Assembly: GCA_017937685.1 (NCBI GenBank)
Contig: JAGBDD010000138.1
Span: forward strand, 1-40,543
Direction: 5' to 3'
Source of the DNA: Thermoguttaceae bacterium
Lineage (GTDB): Bacteria > Planctomycetota > Planctomycetia > Pirellulales > Thermoguttaceae
Length of the DNA stretch: 40,543 nucleotides
Below, in pieces: positions 24,985 to 32,711 of this stretch; position 1 is the first letter of the stretch; every line of letters begins with the position of its first letter. A model generated the notes under the pieces. The model was given only the letters and a program-made list of their open reading frames with translations. It had not been told where the DNA came from and searched no databases. The position numbers were made by a program, and so were the translations under genes.

Positions 24985-26217
24985 ATGAAGGCTGTGCGAA
25001 AAATACTCGACTCGCTCGAAAAGAATTGGTTCGCCGAAGGCAAGCCGTTGGCGCCGCTTTACCCGCTCTACGACGCCGCGGACACCTTCTTCTTCACGCC
25101 GAACGCGAAAACGTCCGGGACGTGCGCCGTTCGCGACTGCGTCGACTTCAAGCGGATGATGATTACGGTCGTTTTGGCGTTGCTTCCTTGCGCGTTAATG
25201 GGGATGTACAACGTCGGTTTCCAAGCGAACTCGCTCTTGAAAACGGGCGCCGCCGGCGTTCCGACCGACTGGCACGGCGCGATTTTGAACGGAATCGCCA
25301 ACGTTTACCCGGCGATTTTCGAACCGTCGAGCGTTATCGGCTGCTTCCTTTACGGCCTCGTCTACTTCCTGCCGATTTATATCGTTACGATGATCGTCGG
25401 ATTGGGCTGGGAAATTCTTTTCGCGTCGATTAACAAACACGAAGTCAACGAAGGCTTTTTCGTTACCGGTTTTTTGTTCCCGTTGATCGTTCCGGCGACG
25501 ATTCCGCTTTGGCAAGTCGCGCTCGCGATTTCGTTCGGCGTCGTGATCGGGAAAGAAATCTTCGGCGGCACCGGTCGCAACTTTATGAACCCGGCGCTGG
25601 TCGCTCGCGCTTTCCTCTTCTTCGCTTACGCCGGTCAAATTAGCGGCGACAAAGTTTGGACGGCGGTCGACGGCGTTTCGAAGGCGACCCCGCTTTCGTT
25701 CGCGACGCAAGGCGTCGACGCGTTGAGCGCCCAATATTCTATGTCGAGCGCGTTCTTCGGGACGATTCCCGGTTCGCTCGGCGAAACGTCGACGCTGGCT
25801 TGCTTGATCGGCGCGGCGATTCTTTTGCTGACCGGCGTCGCGTCTTGGCGGATTATGGCGTCGATGTTCGTCGGCGGAATGGGCTTGGCGGCGATCTTCG
25901 CGAGCTGCCCGTCGATTACGGAAGCGTTCCCGGCGGCGACGCTCGGCCCCTGCTGGCACTTCGTTCTCGGCGGTTTCGCGTTCGGTATGGTCTTTATGGC
26001 GACCGATCCGGTTACCGCGGCGGCGACGAAAGTCGGTCAATATATTTACGGCTTCTTGATGGGCGCGTTGATTATCGTCGTTCGCGCGATGAATCCGGCG
26101 TATCCGGAAGGCGTTATGTTGGTGATTCTCTTCGGGAACTGCGTCGCTCCGTTGATCGACTATACGGTCGTGAGCGCGAACGTTCGCCGCCGCGTTAAGC
26201 GACTCGAAGCGCGGTAA
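24985..26217 (+). CDS. nqrB: Na+-translocating NADH:quinone reductase subunit B
   Basis: A 410-residue integral membrane subunit with about ten helices that carries covalent FMN and takes part in Na+ transport. The flavinylation site is Thr235 in VDGVSKATPL. Vibrio has SGAT with Thr236, so Gly is replaced by Lys here. Other conserved parts are GGTGRNFMNPALVARAFLFFAY, GSLGETSTLACLIGA and FMATDPVTAAATKVGQY. GAGGAGGAA overlapping the end of nqrA serves as ribosome site. Confidence 0.96.
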   Translation: MKAVRKILDSLEKNWFAEGKPLAPLYPLYDAADTFFFTPNAKTSGTCAVRDCVDFKRMMITVVLALLPCALMGMYNVGFQANSLLKTGAAGVPTDWHGAILNGIANVYPAIFEPSSVIGCFLYGLVYFLPIYIVTMIVGLGWEILFASINKHEVNEGFFVTGFLFPLIVPATIPLWQVALAISFGVVIGKEIFGGTGRNFMNPALVARAFLFFAYAGQISGDKVWTAVDGVSKATPLSFATQGVDALSAQYSMSSAFFGTIPGSLGETSTLACLIGAAILLLTGVASWRIMASMFVGGMGLAAIFASCPSITEAFPAATLGPCWHFVLGGFAFGMVFMATDPVTAAATKVGQYIYGFLMGALIIVVRAMNPAYPEGVMLVILFGNCVAPLIDYTVVSANVRRRVKRLEAR

Positions 26218-26237
26218 AGATTGCGAGGAAAGGAACA

Positions 26238-27026
26238 ATGAACAACGAATCGATTCTTAAAACGTTTGGCGTCGCGACGGGCGTTTGCGTCGTCTGCGCG
26301 ATTATCGTTTCCTTTTCGAGCGTCGCGCTCAAAGGGTTGCAAGATCAAAACAAACTTCTCGACAAACAGGTCAACGTCCTGAAAGCGGCGGGCCTCGTGC
26401 CGACCGACGGCAAGGCGACGAAAGCGGAAGTCGCCGAAAAGTTCAAGACGGCGGAAATCGTCGTCGTCGACTTGGCGACCGGCGCGGTCGTCGCGGACGC
26501 CGACCCGAACAAAGTCGAGAGCGACAAAACGAACTTTGTCGCGCTGACGCCGGAACAAGACGTCGCGAAAATCAAAACCGCTCCGAAACAAGCGGTCGTT
26601 TACCGCTTCAACGACGAAAACGGCGCGCTGAAAACGCTCGTTCTCCCGATTTGCGGAACCGGGCTTTGGTCGCGCATGAACGGTTTTCTTTCGCTGAACG
26701 CCGATTTGACGACGGTCGCCGGAATTGTTTTTTACGATCACGGCGAAACCCCGGGCCTCGGCGGCGAAATTTCGAACCCGAAATGGACGGAAAAGTGGAA
26801 CGGCAAAACGGCGGTCGACGAAACCGGCGCTCCGGTTGTGAAAGTCGTTAAAGGAACCGCGAACGACGCGGCGACCGAAGTCGACGGCATCTCCGGCGCG
26901 ACGCTCACCTGCAACGGCGTCAACGGCACGATCGACTTTTGGCTCGGCCCGAACGGTTACGGCCCGTATCTGAAAACGTTGCGCGGCGACGCTCCGGCGG
27001 AAGCGTCCGAAGCGAGCGAAAACTGA
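26238..27026 (+). CDS. nqrC: Na+-translocating NADH:quinone reductase subunit C
   Basis: A 262-residue subunit with one N-terminal membrane helix ([22 protein letters not shown]) and a periplasmic FMN-binding domain. The covalent FMN site is Thr222 in DGISGATLT, a canonical ApbE-type target. [18 protein letters not shown] and [12 protein letters not shown] are conserved NqrC/RnfG blocks. GAGGAAAGGAAC precedes the ATG. The gap to nqrB is 20 bp. No apbE flavin transferase gene lies in the window. Confidence 0.96.
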   Translation: MNNESILKTFGVATGVCVVCAIIVSFSSVALKGLQDQNKLLDKQVNVLKAAGLVPTDGKATKAEVAEKFKTAEIVVVDLATGAVVADADPNKVESDKTNFVALTPEQDVAKIKTAPKQAVVYRFNDENGALKTLVLPICGTGLWSRMNGFLSLNADLTTVAGIVFYDHGETPGLGGEISNPKWTEKWNGKTAVDETGAPVVKVVKGTANDAATEVDGISGATLTCNGVNGTIDFWLGPNGYGPYLKTLRGDAPAEASEASEN

Positions 27027-27042
27027 AAGGACTGGTGAAAAG

Positions 27043-27666
27043 ATGAACTCGGCGGTGAAAGAAAATATCGTCCAACCGTTGTTTAAGAACAATCCGGTTT
27101 TCGTTCAACTCCTTGGGATTTGCTCCGCGCTGGCCGTTACGACGAGCCTGAACAACGCGTTCACGATGACGCTGGCGGTGGTGTTCGTTACCGCGTTTTC
27201 GAACCTCGGCGTGTCGCTGATTCGCAAAATCATTCCGGGCTCGATTCGTATGATCGTCGAAATGGCGATTATCGCGACGCTCGTGATTTTGGTCGACCAA
27301 ATTTTGAAGGCGTTCTCGTACAACCTGAGCAAGCAGCTGTCGGTTTACGTCGGCCTTATCATCACGAACTGCATCGTGATGGGGCGCGCGGAAGCGTTCG
27401 CGATCAAAAACGGCCCGACGGTCAGCCTCCTCGACGGGATCGGGAACGGCCTCGGTTACGGCGTCGTCTTGATGATCGTCGCGTTTTTCCGCGAGCTGTT
27501 CGGCTTCGGCACGCTCTTCGGTTTCACGGTTTTGAAGACGGTCAACAACGGCGGTTGGTACGTTCCGAACGGATTGATGGTGCTGGCTCCGGCGGCGTTT
27601 TTCCTGATCGGCGGCATTATCTGGGTTCTCAAAACTTACGGCAAGGGGATGCAAGACGACGAATGA
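27043..27666 (+). CDS. nqrD: Na+-translocating NADH:quinone reductase subunit D
   Basis: A 207-residue membrane subunit with six helices, homologous to NqrE and RnfE/A. It shows the conserved [34 protein letters not shown] and [21 protein letters not shown]. The Cys in the ITNC motif contributes to the iron centre shared with NqrE. The ribosome site is GAAAGGA, and the gap to nqrC is 16 bp. Confidence 0.96.
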   Translation: MNSAVKENIVQPLFKNNPVFVQLLGICSALAVTTSLNNAFTMTLAVVFVTAFSNLGVSLIRKIIPGSIRMIVEMAIIATLVILVDQILKAFSYNLSKQLSVYVGLIITNCIVMGRAEAFAIKNGPTVSLLDGIGNGLGYGVVLMIVAFFRELFGFGTLFGFTVLKTVNNGGWYVPNGLMVLAPAAFFLIGGIIWVLKTYGKGMQDDE

Positions 27667-27755
27667 GCCGAGACGCGGTTCGCCCCGCGAACGTTCGACG
27701 TTTCGAGCGTTTCGGCGGCGCCGCTTAGCGGTTCTTTCGCAAAGGAAGATTAACG

Positions 27756-28367
27756 ATGGAACACGTTTTTACGATGTTTATGGAAGGAGTCTTCACGCAA
27801 AACCTTGCGTTGTCGCTCTTCTTGGGTATGTGCACGTTTTTCGCGGTGTCGAAGAAAGTCGGCGCGGCGTTTGGGTTGGGGATCGCGGTAACGGTCGTTC
27901 AAGCGATTACGCTTCCGGTCAACAACCTCCTTTACAATTACGTTCTGCGCGAAGGCGCGTTGGCGTGGACGGGCGTTCCGGCCCTCGCTTCGCTCGACTT
28001 GAGCTTTTTGGCGTTCATCACGTTCATCGGCGTGATCGCGGCGATCGTTCAGATTTTGGAAATGACGCTCGACCGCTTTTTCCCGCCGCTTTACAACGCG
28101 CTCGGGATTTTCCTTCCGTTGATTACGGTCAACTGCGCGATTATGGGCGGTTCGCTCTTTATGCAACAGCGCGACTACAACTTTACGGACAGCTGCCTTT
28201 ACGGGCTTTTCTCCGGGATCGGTTGGGCGTTGGCGATCGTGATTTTCGCCGGGATTCGCGAAAAGATGGAATACTGCCATGTTCCGAAGGGCCTGCGCGG
28301 TTTGGGGATCGCGTTTATGGCCGCCGGACTGCTGGCGACGGCGTTTATGACGTTTTCCGGAATGTGA
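27756..28367 (+). CDS. nqrE: Na+-translocating NADH:quinone reductase subunit E
   Basis: A 203-residue six-helix membrane subunit. Conserved blocks are [43 protein letters not shown] and the C-terminal [20 protein letters not shown]. The Cys in TVNC pairs with that of NqrD at the membrane iron site. It is the only operon gene with a longer upstream gap (89 bp), which contains AAAGGAAG before the ATG. Confidence 0.96.
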   Translation: MEHVFTMFMEGVFTQNLALSLFLGMCTFFAVSKKVGAAFGLGIAVTVVQAITLPVNNLLYNYVLREGALAWTGVPALASLDLSFLAFITFIGVIAAIVQILEMTLDRFFPPLYNALGIFLPLITVNCAIMGGSLFMQQRDYNFTDSCLYGLFSGIGWALAIVIFAGIREKMEYCHVPKGLRGLGIAFMAAGLLATAFMTFSGM

Positions 28368-28386
28368 GCCGAAGGAGAGTTAAGCA

Positions 28387-29646
28387 ATGAGCAGCGTTGG
28401 AATTATTATCGCGGGCGTCGTCGCGTTTACGGCGATCGTTCTCGCGTTGGTGGCGATCATTCTTTCCGCGAAGTCGGTTCTTTCGCCCGGCGGCTCGGTT
28501 CAAATCGAGATTAACGGCGACGCGTCGAAGACGTTGACGGTTCCGTCCGGCGGCAAACTCCTCGGCACGTTGGCCGACTGCAAAATTTTCGTTCCGGCGG
28601 CTTGCGGGGGCGGCGGTTCGTGCGGTCAGTGCAAGGTGCGCGTCCTTTCGGGCGGCGGCGAAATCCTCGCGACCGAAAAAGCGCATATGACGCGCAAGGA
28701 AATCAAAGAGGGCGTCCGCTTGGCCTGCCAAACGCCGGTCAAGCAAGATATGAAGATCGAGATTCCGCCGGAAATTTTCGAAGTCAAAAAGTGGGAGTGC
28801 GTCGTTCGCTCGAACGAACTCGTCGCGCCGGACATTACGGAGCTTATCCTCGACCTTCCGGAGGGCGAAGTCGTCGACTTCAAAGCCGGCGGTTACATTC
28901 AAATCGAGCGACCGGGCGGCTTGACGATTAATTACAAGACGGACTTTAACATTCCGGAAAAATATCACGCGCACTGGGATCGCGCGAAACTTTGGGACTT
29001 GGTTAGCGAAGATATCGGCCCGGTAACGCGCGCCTACTCGATGGCGAACTATCCGGGCGAAAAAGGGATTATTATGCTGGACGTTCGTCTGGCGATCCCG
29101 CCGGCGGAGAAGCCGGGCATGCCGCCGTTTCCGGGAATCCCGACCGGGCAAATGTCGTCGTATCTTTTCAGCCTGAAACCGGGCGACAAGGTAACCGTCA
29201 GCGGCCCTTACGGCGAATTTTTCGTCCGCGACACGCCGAACGAAAAGATTTACATCGGGCGCGGCGCCGGGATGGCTCCGCTTCGTTCGCACCTCTTCGA
29301 GATGCTCGAAGGTTTGCATCGCGGCGAAAGAATTTCGTACTGGTACAACGCGCGTTCGTTGGCCGAAGCGTTTTACCTCGACGACTTCAAGCGACTGGAA
29401 GAAAAGTACCCGAACTTCTCGTTCCACTTGGCGCTGTCGCGACCGCGACCGGAGGACAACTGGACGGGGCTGACCGGGTACATTTACAAGGTCTTGTATG
29501 AGAACTACTTGAAAGACCATAAGGCGCCGGAAGACTGCGAATATTTCCTCTGCGGCCCGCCGGTGATGACCGACTCGGTGTTGGAGCTGCTCGATTCCCT
29601 CGGCGTCGAGCGCGAAAGCATTTTCTTCGACGACTTCGGCGAATGA
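28387..29646 (+). CDS. nqrF: Na+-translocating NADH:quinone reductase subunit F
   Basis: A 419-residue entry subunit that oxidises NADH. One N-terminal membrane helix is followed by a ferredoxin-type 2Fe-2S domain with ligands Cys73, Cys79, Cys82 and Cys114 ([10 protein letters not shown], then LACQT). Next come an FAD domain ([11 protein letters not shown]) and an NADH domain ([12 protein letters not shown] and the terminal [14 protein letters not shown]). The C-terminus [14 protein letters not shown] is standard. AAGGAG precedes the ATG. The last 46 bp, stop codon included, recur 78 bp downstream as a decayed copy. The operon terminator is at 29765-29809. Confidence 0.97.
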   Translation: MSSVGIIIAGVVAFTAIVLALVAIILSAKSVLSPGGSVQIEINGDASKTLTVPSGGKLLGTLADCKIFVPAACGGGGSCGQCKVRVLSGGGEILATEKAHMTRKEIKEGVRLACQTPVKQDMKIEIPPEIFEVKKWECVVRSNELVAPDITELILDLPEGEVVDFKAGGYIQIERPGGLTINYKTDFNIPEKYHAHWDRAKLWDLVSEDIGPVTRAYSMANYPGEKGIIMLDVRLAIPPAEKPGMPPFPGIPTGQMSSYLFSLKPGDKVTVSGPYGEFFVRDTPNEKIYIGRGAGMAPLRSHLFEMLEGLHRGERISYWYNARSLAEAFYLDDFKRLEEKYPNFSFHLALSRPRPEDNWTGLTGYIYKVLYENYLKDHKAPEDCEYFLCGPPVMTDSVLELLDSLGVERESIFFDDFGE

Positions 29647-29678
29647 TTTCGGCGGAGCGCGCGCCGACGTCGGAATTT

Positions 29679-29724
29679 CGGCGTCGAGCGCAAAAGCGTC
29701 TTCCTCGACGACTTCGGCGAACGA
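29679..29724 (+). repeat. decayed duplicate of the nqrF 3' end
   Basis: Matches 29601-29646 (the last 46 bp of nqrF) at 41 of 46 positions by eye, offset 78 bp. Translated, it reads GVERKSVFLDDFGER, with E to K, I to V and F to L changes and the TGA stop turned to CGA. It has no coding context of its own. Confidence 0.85.
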
Positions 29725-29764
29725 CGTTTTAACGTCGACGCGTTAAGTCGACCGAACGACTAAA

Positions 29765-29809
29765 GCGGCTTGTTTCCGTTTCTTAGAAGCGGAGGCGAGC
29801 CGTTTTTTT
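29765..29809 (+). terminator. intrinsic terminator of the nqr operon
   Basis: Outer arms CGGCT (29766-29770) and AGCCG (29798-29802) enclose the inner stem CCGTTTC/GAAGCGG with loop TTA. Seven T follow. The right half, GCGGAGGCGAGCCGTTTTT (29789-29807), recurs exactly at 32629-32647 in another terminator. Confidence 0.85.
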
Positions 29810-29933
29810 ATCGCGTTTTCTTGAAATCGCCTCTTTTTCTTTCTTGGCGGCGCGTTCTTCTTTCTTTTTTCGACGTTTGCTCGTTAGCGTCGCGAACCGT
29901 TAAAATCGCGACTTCTTTTTTATCCGACGCCCC

Positions 29934-29962
29934 TTGACTGTTTTTTTTTTTTGTTAGTATTG
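29934..29962 (+). promoter_or_regulatory. promoter with a 12-T tract in the spacer
   Basis: TTGACT (29934-29939) is followed by G, twelve T (29941-29952), GT, and TAGTAT (29955-29960). The spacer is 15 bp, two short of optimal, so gain of one or two T would strengthen it. Initiation would be near 29967, ahead of the first gene of the small-envelope-protein cluster. Poly-T tracts between -35 and -10 are classic slipped-strand phase-variation sites. Confidence 0.55.
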
Positions 29963-29985
29963 GCGTAACAGGAAAAAACGGAAGA

Positions 29986-30027
29986 GAAAACGCGATTTTC
30001 CATTCGGAATAACGAAAACGCGTTTTC
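29986..30027 (+). repeat. pair of operator-like palindromes
   Basis: GAAAACGCGATTTTC (29986-30000) and GAAAACGCGTTTTC (30014-30027) are near-perfect and perfect palindromes, 28 bp start to start. They lie in the predicted leader of the gene at 30078. A related 16-bp palindrome occurs at 31734-31749. Confidence 0.55.
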
Positions 30028-30077
30028 TGGAAAGATAAATCTTGCTAATAATGGAATTAAGAAATAAGGGGGGTGCG

Positions 30078-30455
30078 GTGAGCGAGCAAAAAGCGCATGT
30101 TACCGTAAAGCGCGAACATTCATTTTATAGTTGCGCCGTTATTTTCGGCGTATGTGTCGACGGTATGAAGGTTGGAAGCGTCGCGAACGGCGGCGAAGCG
30201 ACCTTTGAAATCGAACCTGGTAAACACACGCTCGAATGCAAGGAATCGGTTATGGGGCGGTTGGTAGCGGACGGCGCGCCGTTTGAGATTCAAGCGGGCG
30301 AGCGTCTTGAATTTTGCTTGCGGTGTTCCGGATTTATCTTTGCGACCTTTTTGATGACGATGACGGTCATGATTCCTTTGTTGTGGCCGTTGTGGCTTTT
30401 CAGCGGATTTAGAAAATACGTTTCTAGAAGGTTTACGTTGTCGGTGAAAAAATAA
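30078..30455 (+). CDS. small membrane-anchored protein of unknown function, family A copy 1
   Basis: I do not recognise a named family. The start chosen is GTG 30078 (125 residues) because AAGGGGGG lies just upstream; ATG 30051 and TTG 30042 are in frame but lack ribosome sites. The N-terminal soluble part looks like a small beta-sandwich with a PEGA-like stretch, DGMKVGSVANGGEATFEIEPGKHTLEC. A hydrophobic C-terminal segment with one or two helices follows (FIFATFLMTMTVMIPLLWPLWLF), ending in a basic tail. The protein at 30560 shares VxxDxxxxGxxANGxExTFxIxPGxH and the following P-F-E-x-G-E block, so the two are paralogues. It lies behind the poly-T promoter and the palindrome pair. Confidence 0.7.
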   Translation: MSEQKAHVTVKREHSFYSCAVIFGVCVDGMKVGSVANGGEATFEIEPGKHTLECKESVMGRLVADGAPFEIQAGERLEFCLRCSGFIFATFLMTMTVMIPLLWPLWLFSGFRKYVSRRFTLSVKK

Positions 30456-30462
30456 AAACTTC

Positions 30463-30491
30463 TTGACGCAGTAATTGCGTCGCGCGATAAA
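30463..30491 (+). promoter_or_regulatory. promoter with embedded dyad before the 30560 gene
   Basis: TTGACG (30463-30468), a 17-bp spacer, then GATAAA (30486-30491). The inverted repeat GACGCA (30465-30470) / TGCGTC (30476-30481) overlaps the -35 box and the spacer, the usual place for a repressor operator. Confidence 0.65.
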
Positions 30492-30559
30492 CGGCGTTAT
30501 GGAGCGCGGAGAAAACAAGCGGACGCGAATTTTGTTCGTTGTTTTGGCGGAGGAAGGAT

Positions 30560-30934
30560 ATGACGACTGAATATACGTTTTACGACGGTATTCCCCACGA
30601 CTATGTCGCGAATGTTAAAGACAAAAATATGACGAATGAGTTTGCGGCGAAATTGACCGTGTTACGCGTAAAGGAGTGGATTGGCGCCATCAATCTTTAT
30701 CGCGTTTACCTCGACAATGTGGAAATCGGTAGAATTGCGAACGGACAGGAAGTAACTTTTCAGATTAAACCGGGGCGGCATAATTTTCATGTTAACGATA
30801 CTTTCAACTTGCCGTTAACGGGGAAAGTTCCGTTTGAAGTCGGCGAAGGCGAACATTACGCTTTCGCCGTTTATTACCAAGGCGGTTTAAATCCGTTGCG
30901 TTCTTTCGCCGCCGAGGGGATGAAACTTTGTTAA
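30560..30934 (+). CDS. small protein of unknown function, family A copy 2
   Basis: A 124-residue protein. The ATG at 30560 has GGAGGAAGG ending two bases before it, and an upstream in-frame TTG (30539) is rejected. It has no signal peptide or convincing membrane helix, unlike its paralogue at 30078, with which it shares the central block LDNVEIGRIANGQEVTFQIKPGRH and VPFEVGEGEHYAF. The pattern suggests a small beta-sandwich, possibly PEGA-like. It has an own promoter with a dyad at 30463-30491. Function is unknown; it may be a soluble partner of the membrane-anchored copy. Confidence 0.72.
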   Translation: MTTEYTFYDGIPHDYVANVKDKNMTNEFAAKLTVLRVKEWIGAINLYRVYLDNVEIGRIANGQEVTFQIKPGRHNFHVNDTFNLPLTGKVPFEVGEGEHYAFAVYYQGGLNPLRSFAAEGMKLC

Positions 30935-30941
30935 CGCGTCG

Positions 30942-30969
30942 TTGACAAAATAACAATTTGATTCATTAA
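30942..30969 (+). promoter_or_regulatory. possible promoter before the 30986 gene
   Basis: A perfect TTGACA (30942-30947), a 16-bp AT-rich spacer and a weak CATTAA (30964-30969). The transcript would start almost at the ribosome site, leaving a very short leader. Confidence 0.42.
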
Positions 30970-30985
30970 GGAAGGATAATTTATT

Positions 30986-31189
30986 ATGAGCGACTATAAA
31001 CCTGCGTTTGAGACGAGCGTTTTTGTGATCCTGCTCATCGCGACGTTTTTCATTCCGATTATCGGAATCGTTATGGGGGCTATGAACCTTAAATATCCGG
31101 AACGCAACGGGCAAAGCGTTGGATTGCTGAGTCTCGGCGTTATTATGGCGTTGGCTAATTTCGGGGTTATTATGGGGGCGATGGGCTAA
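30986..31189 (+). CDS. 67-residue two-helix membrane protein
   Basis: Not recognised as a named family. AAGGAAGGA precedes the ATG by about nine bases. Two hydrophobic helices (VFVILLIATFFIPIIGIVMGAM and GLLSLGVIMALANFGVIMGAMG) flank a short polar loop, KYPERNGQS. Both helices contain the repeated element GVIMGAM or GIVMGAM, which suggests internal duplication or helix packing. It may anchor or assemble with the neighbouring small envelope proteins. Confidence 0.7.
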   Translation: MSDYKPAFETSVFVILLIATFFIPIIGIVMGAMNLKYPERNGQSVGLLSLGVIMALANFGVIMGAMG

Positions 31190-31202
31190 ACGTTTCGCGT
31201 CG

Positions 31203-31250
31203 CGTTAAAGAGTCTTTACGTTAAAAGAACGGAAGGCTCTTTAACGTAAA
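31203..31250 (+). other. overlapping, mutually exclusive inverted repeats
   Basis: CGTTAAAGAG (31203-31212) pairs perfectly with CTCTTTAACG (31237-31246). TTTACGTTAAA (31215-31225) pairs perfectly with TTTAACGTAAA (31240-31250). The two right arms share TTTAACG, so only one hairpin can form at a time. It lies between the 67-residue gene and the 31304 gene. There is no T-run. Confidence 0.6.
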
Positions 31251-31303
31251 CGCGATAAATATATTGTTCGTAAGTTCATTAACGGAAAAATGGAAGTGAA
31301 TAA

Positions 31304-31729
31304 ATGAACAAAAACGTAAAATCGGCGTTGATAGCGGCGGTAATTTTGGGGGTAATTATCGCAATGTTTACCGCTCAACGCGCCGCGACGGAGAGCGAAG
31401 CCGAGCTATACGGGAATTGGCAAATGACCGACGCGTCTTGGCAAACGGAGCTGGCGAGTCGACAGTACGGGCTGACCGCTTATTGCGTCTCGAATATAAT
31501 TTTTCGCGCTCCGAGAGGATTCTCTTCCGACGCGCGTTTTATCGCGTTTGATCGAACGACGGTTAATCAAGGGCAACGCGTTAGCGGCGATTTCAAATAC
31601 GACGAAAACGTTCTTATTTGCGAAGCGCCGCTGTTCGGAACGCGTATGGCGAGCGTCGAGTGGATAAGCGACGACGTGATCGAGGTGCAAAACGAACAAG
31701 GAACAACGCGTCGTTATATGCGAGAATAA
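31304..31729 (+). CDS. membrane-anchored small protein of unknown function, family B copy 1
   Basis: A 141-residue protein with an N-terminal helix (SALIAAVILGVIIAMFTA) acting as signal or anchor, then a soluble domain starting LYGNWQMTDASW. It closes with a beta-rich stretch, VEWISDDVIEVQNEQGTTRRYMRE. The lipoprotein at 31966 has the same plan: GNWAMREEDW, then VVVEDETTIGLQNPNDN-x-PIYWYIKQ. The two are therefore probably divergent paralogues. The layout recalls lipocalin-like test-of-fit domains, but I cannot assign one. Ribosome site TGGAAG lies upstream. A 16-bp palindrome begins four bases after the stop. Confidence 0.68.
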   Translation: MNKNVKSALIAAVILGVIIAMFTAQRAATESEAELYGNWQMTDASWQTELASRQYGLTAYCVSNIIFRAPRGFSSDARFIAFDRTTVNQGQRVSGDFKYDENVLICEAPLFGTRMASVEWISDDVIEVQNEQGTTRRYMRE

Positions 31730-31733
31730 CGCG

Positions 31734-31749
31734 TGGAAAACGTTTTCCA
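31734..31749. promoter_or_regulatory. 16-bp perfect palindrome, operator-like
   Basis: TGGAAAACGTTTTCCA, centred on CG, resembles the T-G-n-n-A-A-C-G-T-T-n-n-C-A form of LacI-family operators. It sits four bases after the family B copy 1 stop and about 215 bp before the lipoprotein gene. Its half-site GAAAACG matches the palindromes at 29986 and 30014. Confidence 0.5.
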
Positions 31750-31965
31750 AGTAAAAAGTACAAGCGGTCGTTTTAACGCGGTAAACGTCGGGAGCGACGC
31801 CTTGTTGAATTGGTGTGTTGAAAGAGTAAAATCATTGTTGCACAACGGGTTGGGGGGTAAGTTGTCGGAGCTTAAAAGGAAGAGATAATAGAAATTAGAA
31901 TAAAAACGAGTTTTGGATTCAGTTTTAATGCGAACTAATATAAGTTTTAGAACGGAGCCGATGGA

Positions 31966-32553
31966 GTGAGGGAAAATCAAAAAACGCGCGGATGGCGAAA
32001 AAGCGTCGCGGGGGGACTTGGCGCGCTCTTTTTAGGGGGGCTTTTGGCGGGATGCGACAACGACGACTACCCCGGTTATCCCCCCTATGCGGTCGACCCT
32101 CCGAGCGGGCCGGCTCCGTTGGAGCCGACGCTCGAAGAACAACTGCTGGATTTTTTCGAAGATTCGGGAAATTGGGCAATGAGGGAGGAAGATTGGCGGG
32201 CGTTATGTTATTCGGACGGGCCTATACCGTGGCTGACTCCGTCGCCGTATACGGCGACGTCTCGGGACAACGCGCGGTATTATCCGCATCCGAGTATGTT
32301 TACCTTTCGCGGTCGACAAAACGGACGACTCGACGTGTTTGGTTGGGGATATTGCGACGCCACTAAATTTTCGCTTGCTGGGCCTCTTATGTATGGAGCC
32401 GGAGTTCTTGAATTTAACGGCGACATTATGTCCTGCGCGTTCGAGAACGGCGAAACCTATGCGGCGCGAGTTGTTGTCGAGGACGAAACGACGATCGGAC
32501 TGCAAAATCCCAACGATAACAACGCGCCGATTTACTGGTATATTAAACAATAG
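31966..32553 (+). CDS. lipoprotein of unknown function, family B copy 2
   Basis: A 195-residue protein with GTG start, supported by GGAG (31954-31957) eight bases upstream. Basic N-terminus, hydrophobic core (GGLGALFLGGLLAGC) and lipobox LAGC make it a lipoprotein with Cys at about residue 30, followed by Asp residues and a Pro-rich linker. The domain then starts SGNWAMREEDW and shares the end pattern of the protein at 31304. Mature Cys residues (CYSDG, GYCDA, MSCAF) could form disulphides. The preceding about 235 bp are AT-rich with a palindrome but no clear promoter pair. A terminator lies at 32608-32647. Confidence 0.72.
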   Translation: MRENQKTRGWRKSVAGGLGALFLGGLLAGCDNDDYPGYPPYAVDPPSGPAPLEPTLEEQLLDFFEDSGNWAMREEDWRALCYSDGPIPWLTPSPYTATSRDNARYYPHPSMFTFRGRQNGRLDVFGWGYCDATKFSLAGPLMYGAGVLEFNGDIMSCAFENGETYAARVVVEDETTIGLQNPNDNNAPIYWYIKQ

Positions 32554-32586
32554 ACGAAACCTGCGAATAATTAAATCGTTGCCGTT

Positions 32587-32622
32587 GGCGCGACGTAAAA
32601 TAGGAAGCGGTTCGTTTTCGCG
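32587..32622 (-). repeat. isolated copy of a tsaD-derived motif
   Basis: On the minus strand it reads AKTNRFLFYVAP, closely similar to the TsaD segment KKNRFKLYVAP. DNA core: GAACCGCTTCC, five variable bases, then TACGTCGCGCC. It overlaps the left arm of the terminator at 32608-32647 and lies 1.1 kb from tsaD itself. Confidence 0.55.
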
Positions 32623-32647
32623 ATTTTAGCGGAGGCGAGCCGTTTTT
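32608..32647 (+). terminator. intrinsic terminator after the lipoprotein gene
   Basis: CGGTTCG (32608-32614) pairs with CGAGCCG (32636-32642), 7 bp with one G-U, and ends in TTTTT. Its right half is identical over 19 bases to that of the nqr terminator at 29789-29807. Confidence 0.7.
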
Positions 32648-32682
32648 CGTTTCTTGGCGTTGAAAATTTTCTCGTTTTTTCG

Positions 32683-32711
32683 TTGCCGCTCGCAAAACGG
32701 ACGCGTATAAT
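32683..32711 (+). promoter_or_regulatory. sigma70-type promoter of the zinc-ribbon gene
   Basis: TTGCCG (32683-32688), a 17-bp spacer and a perfect TATAAT (32706-32711), giving a leader of about 125 nt. Confidence 0.7.

Noticed and set aside
23082..25043. 653-codon minus-strand open frame opposite nqrA
   Set aside because: nqrA is certain by homology on the plus strand. The frame is Arg/Asp/Phe-rich, lacks a ribosome site and matches the antisense shadow expected from NCG codon bias.
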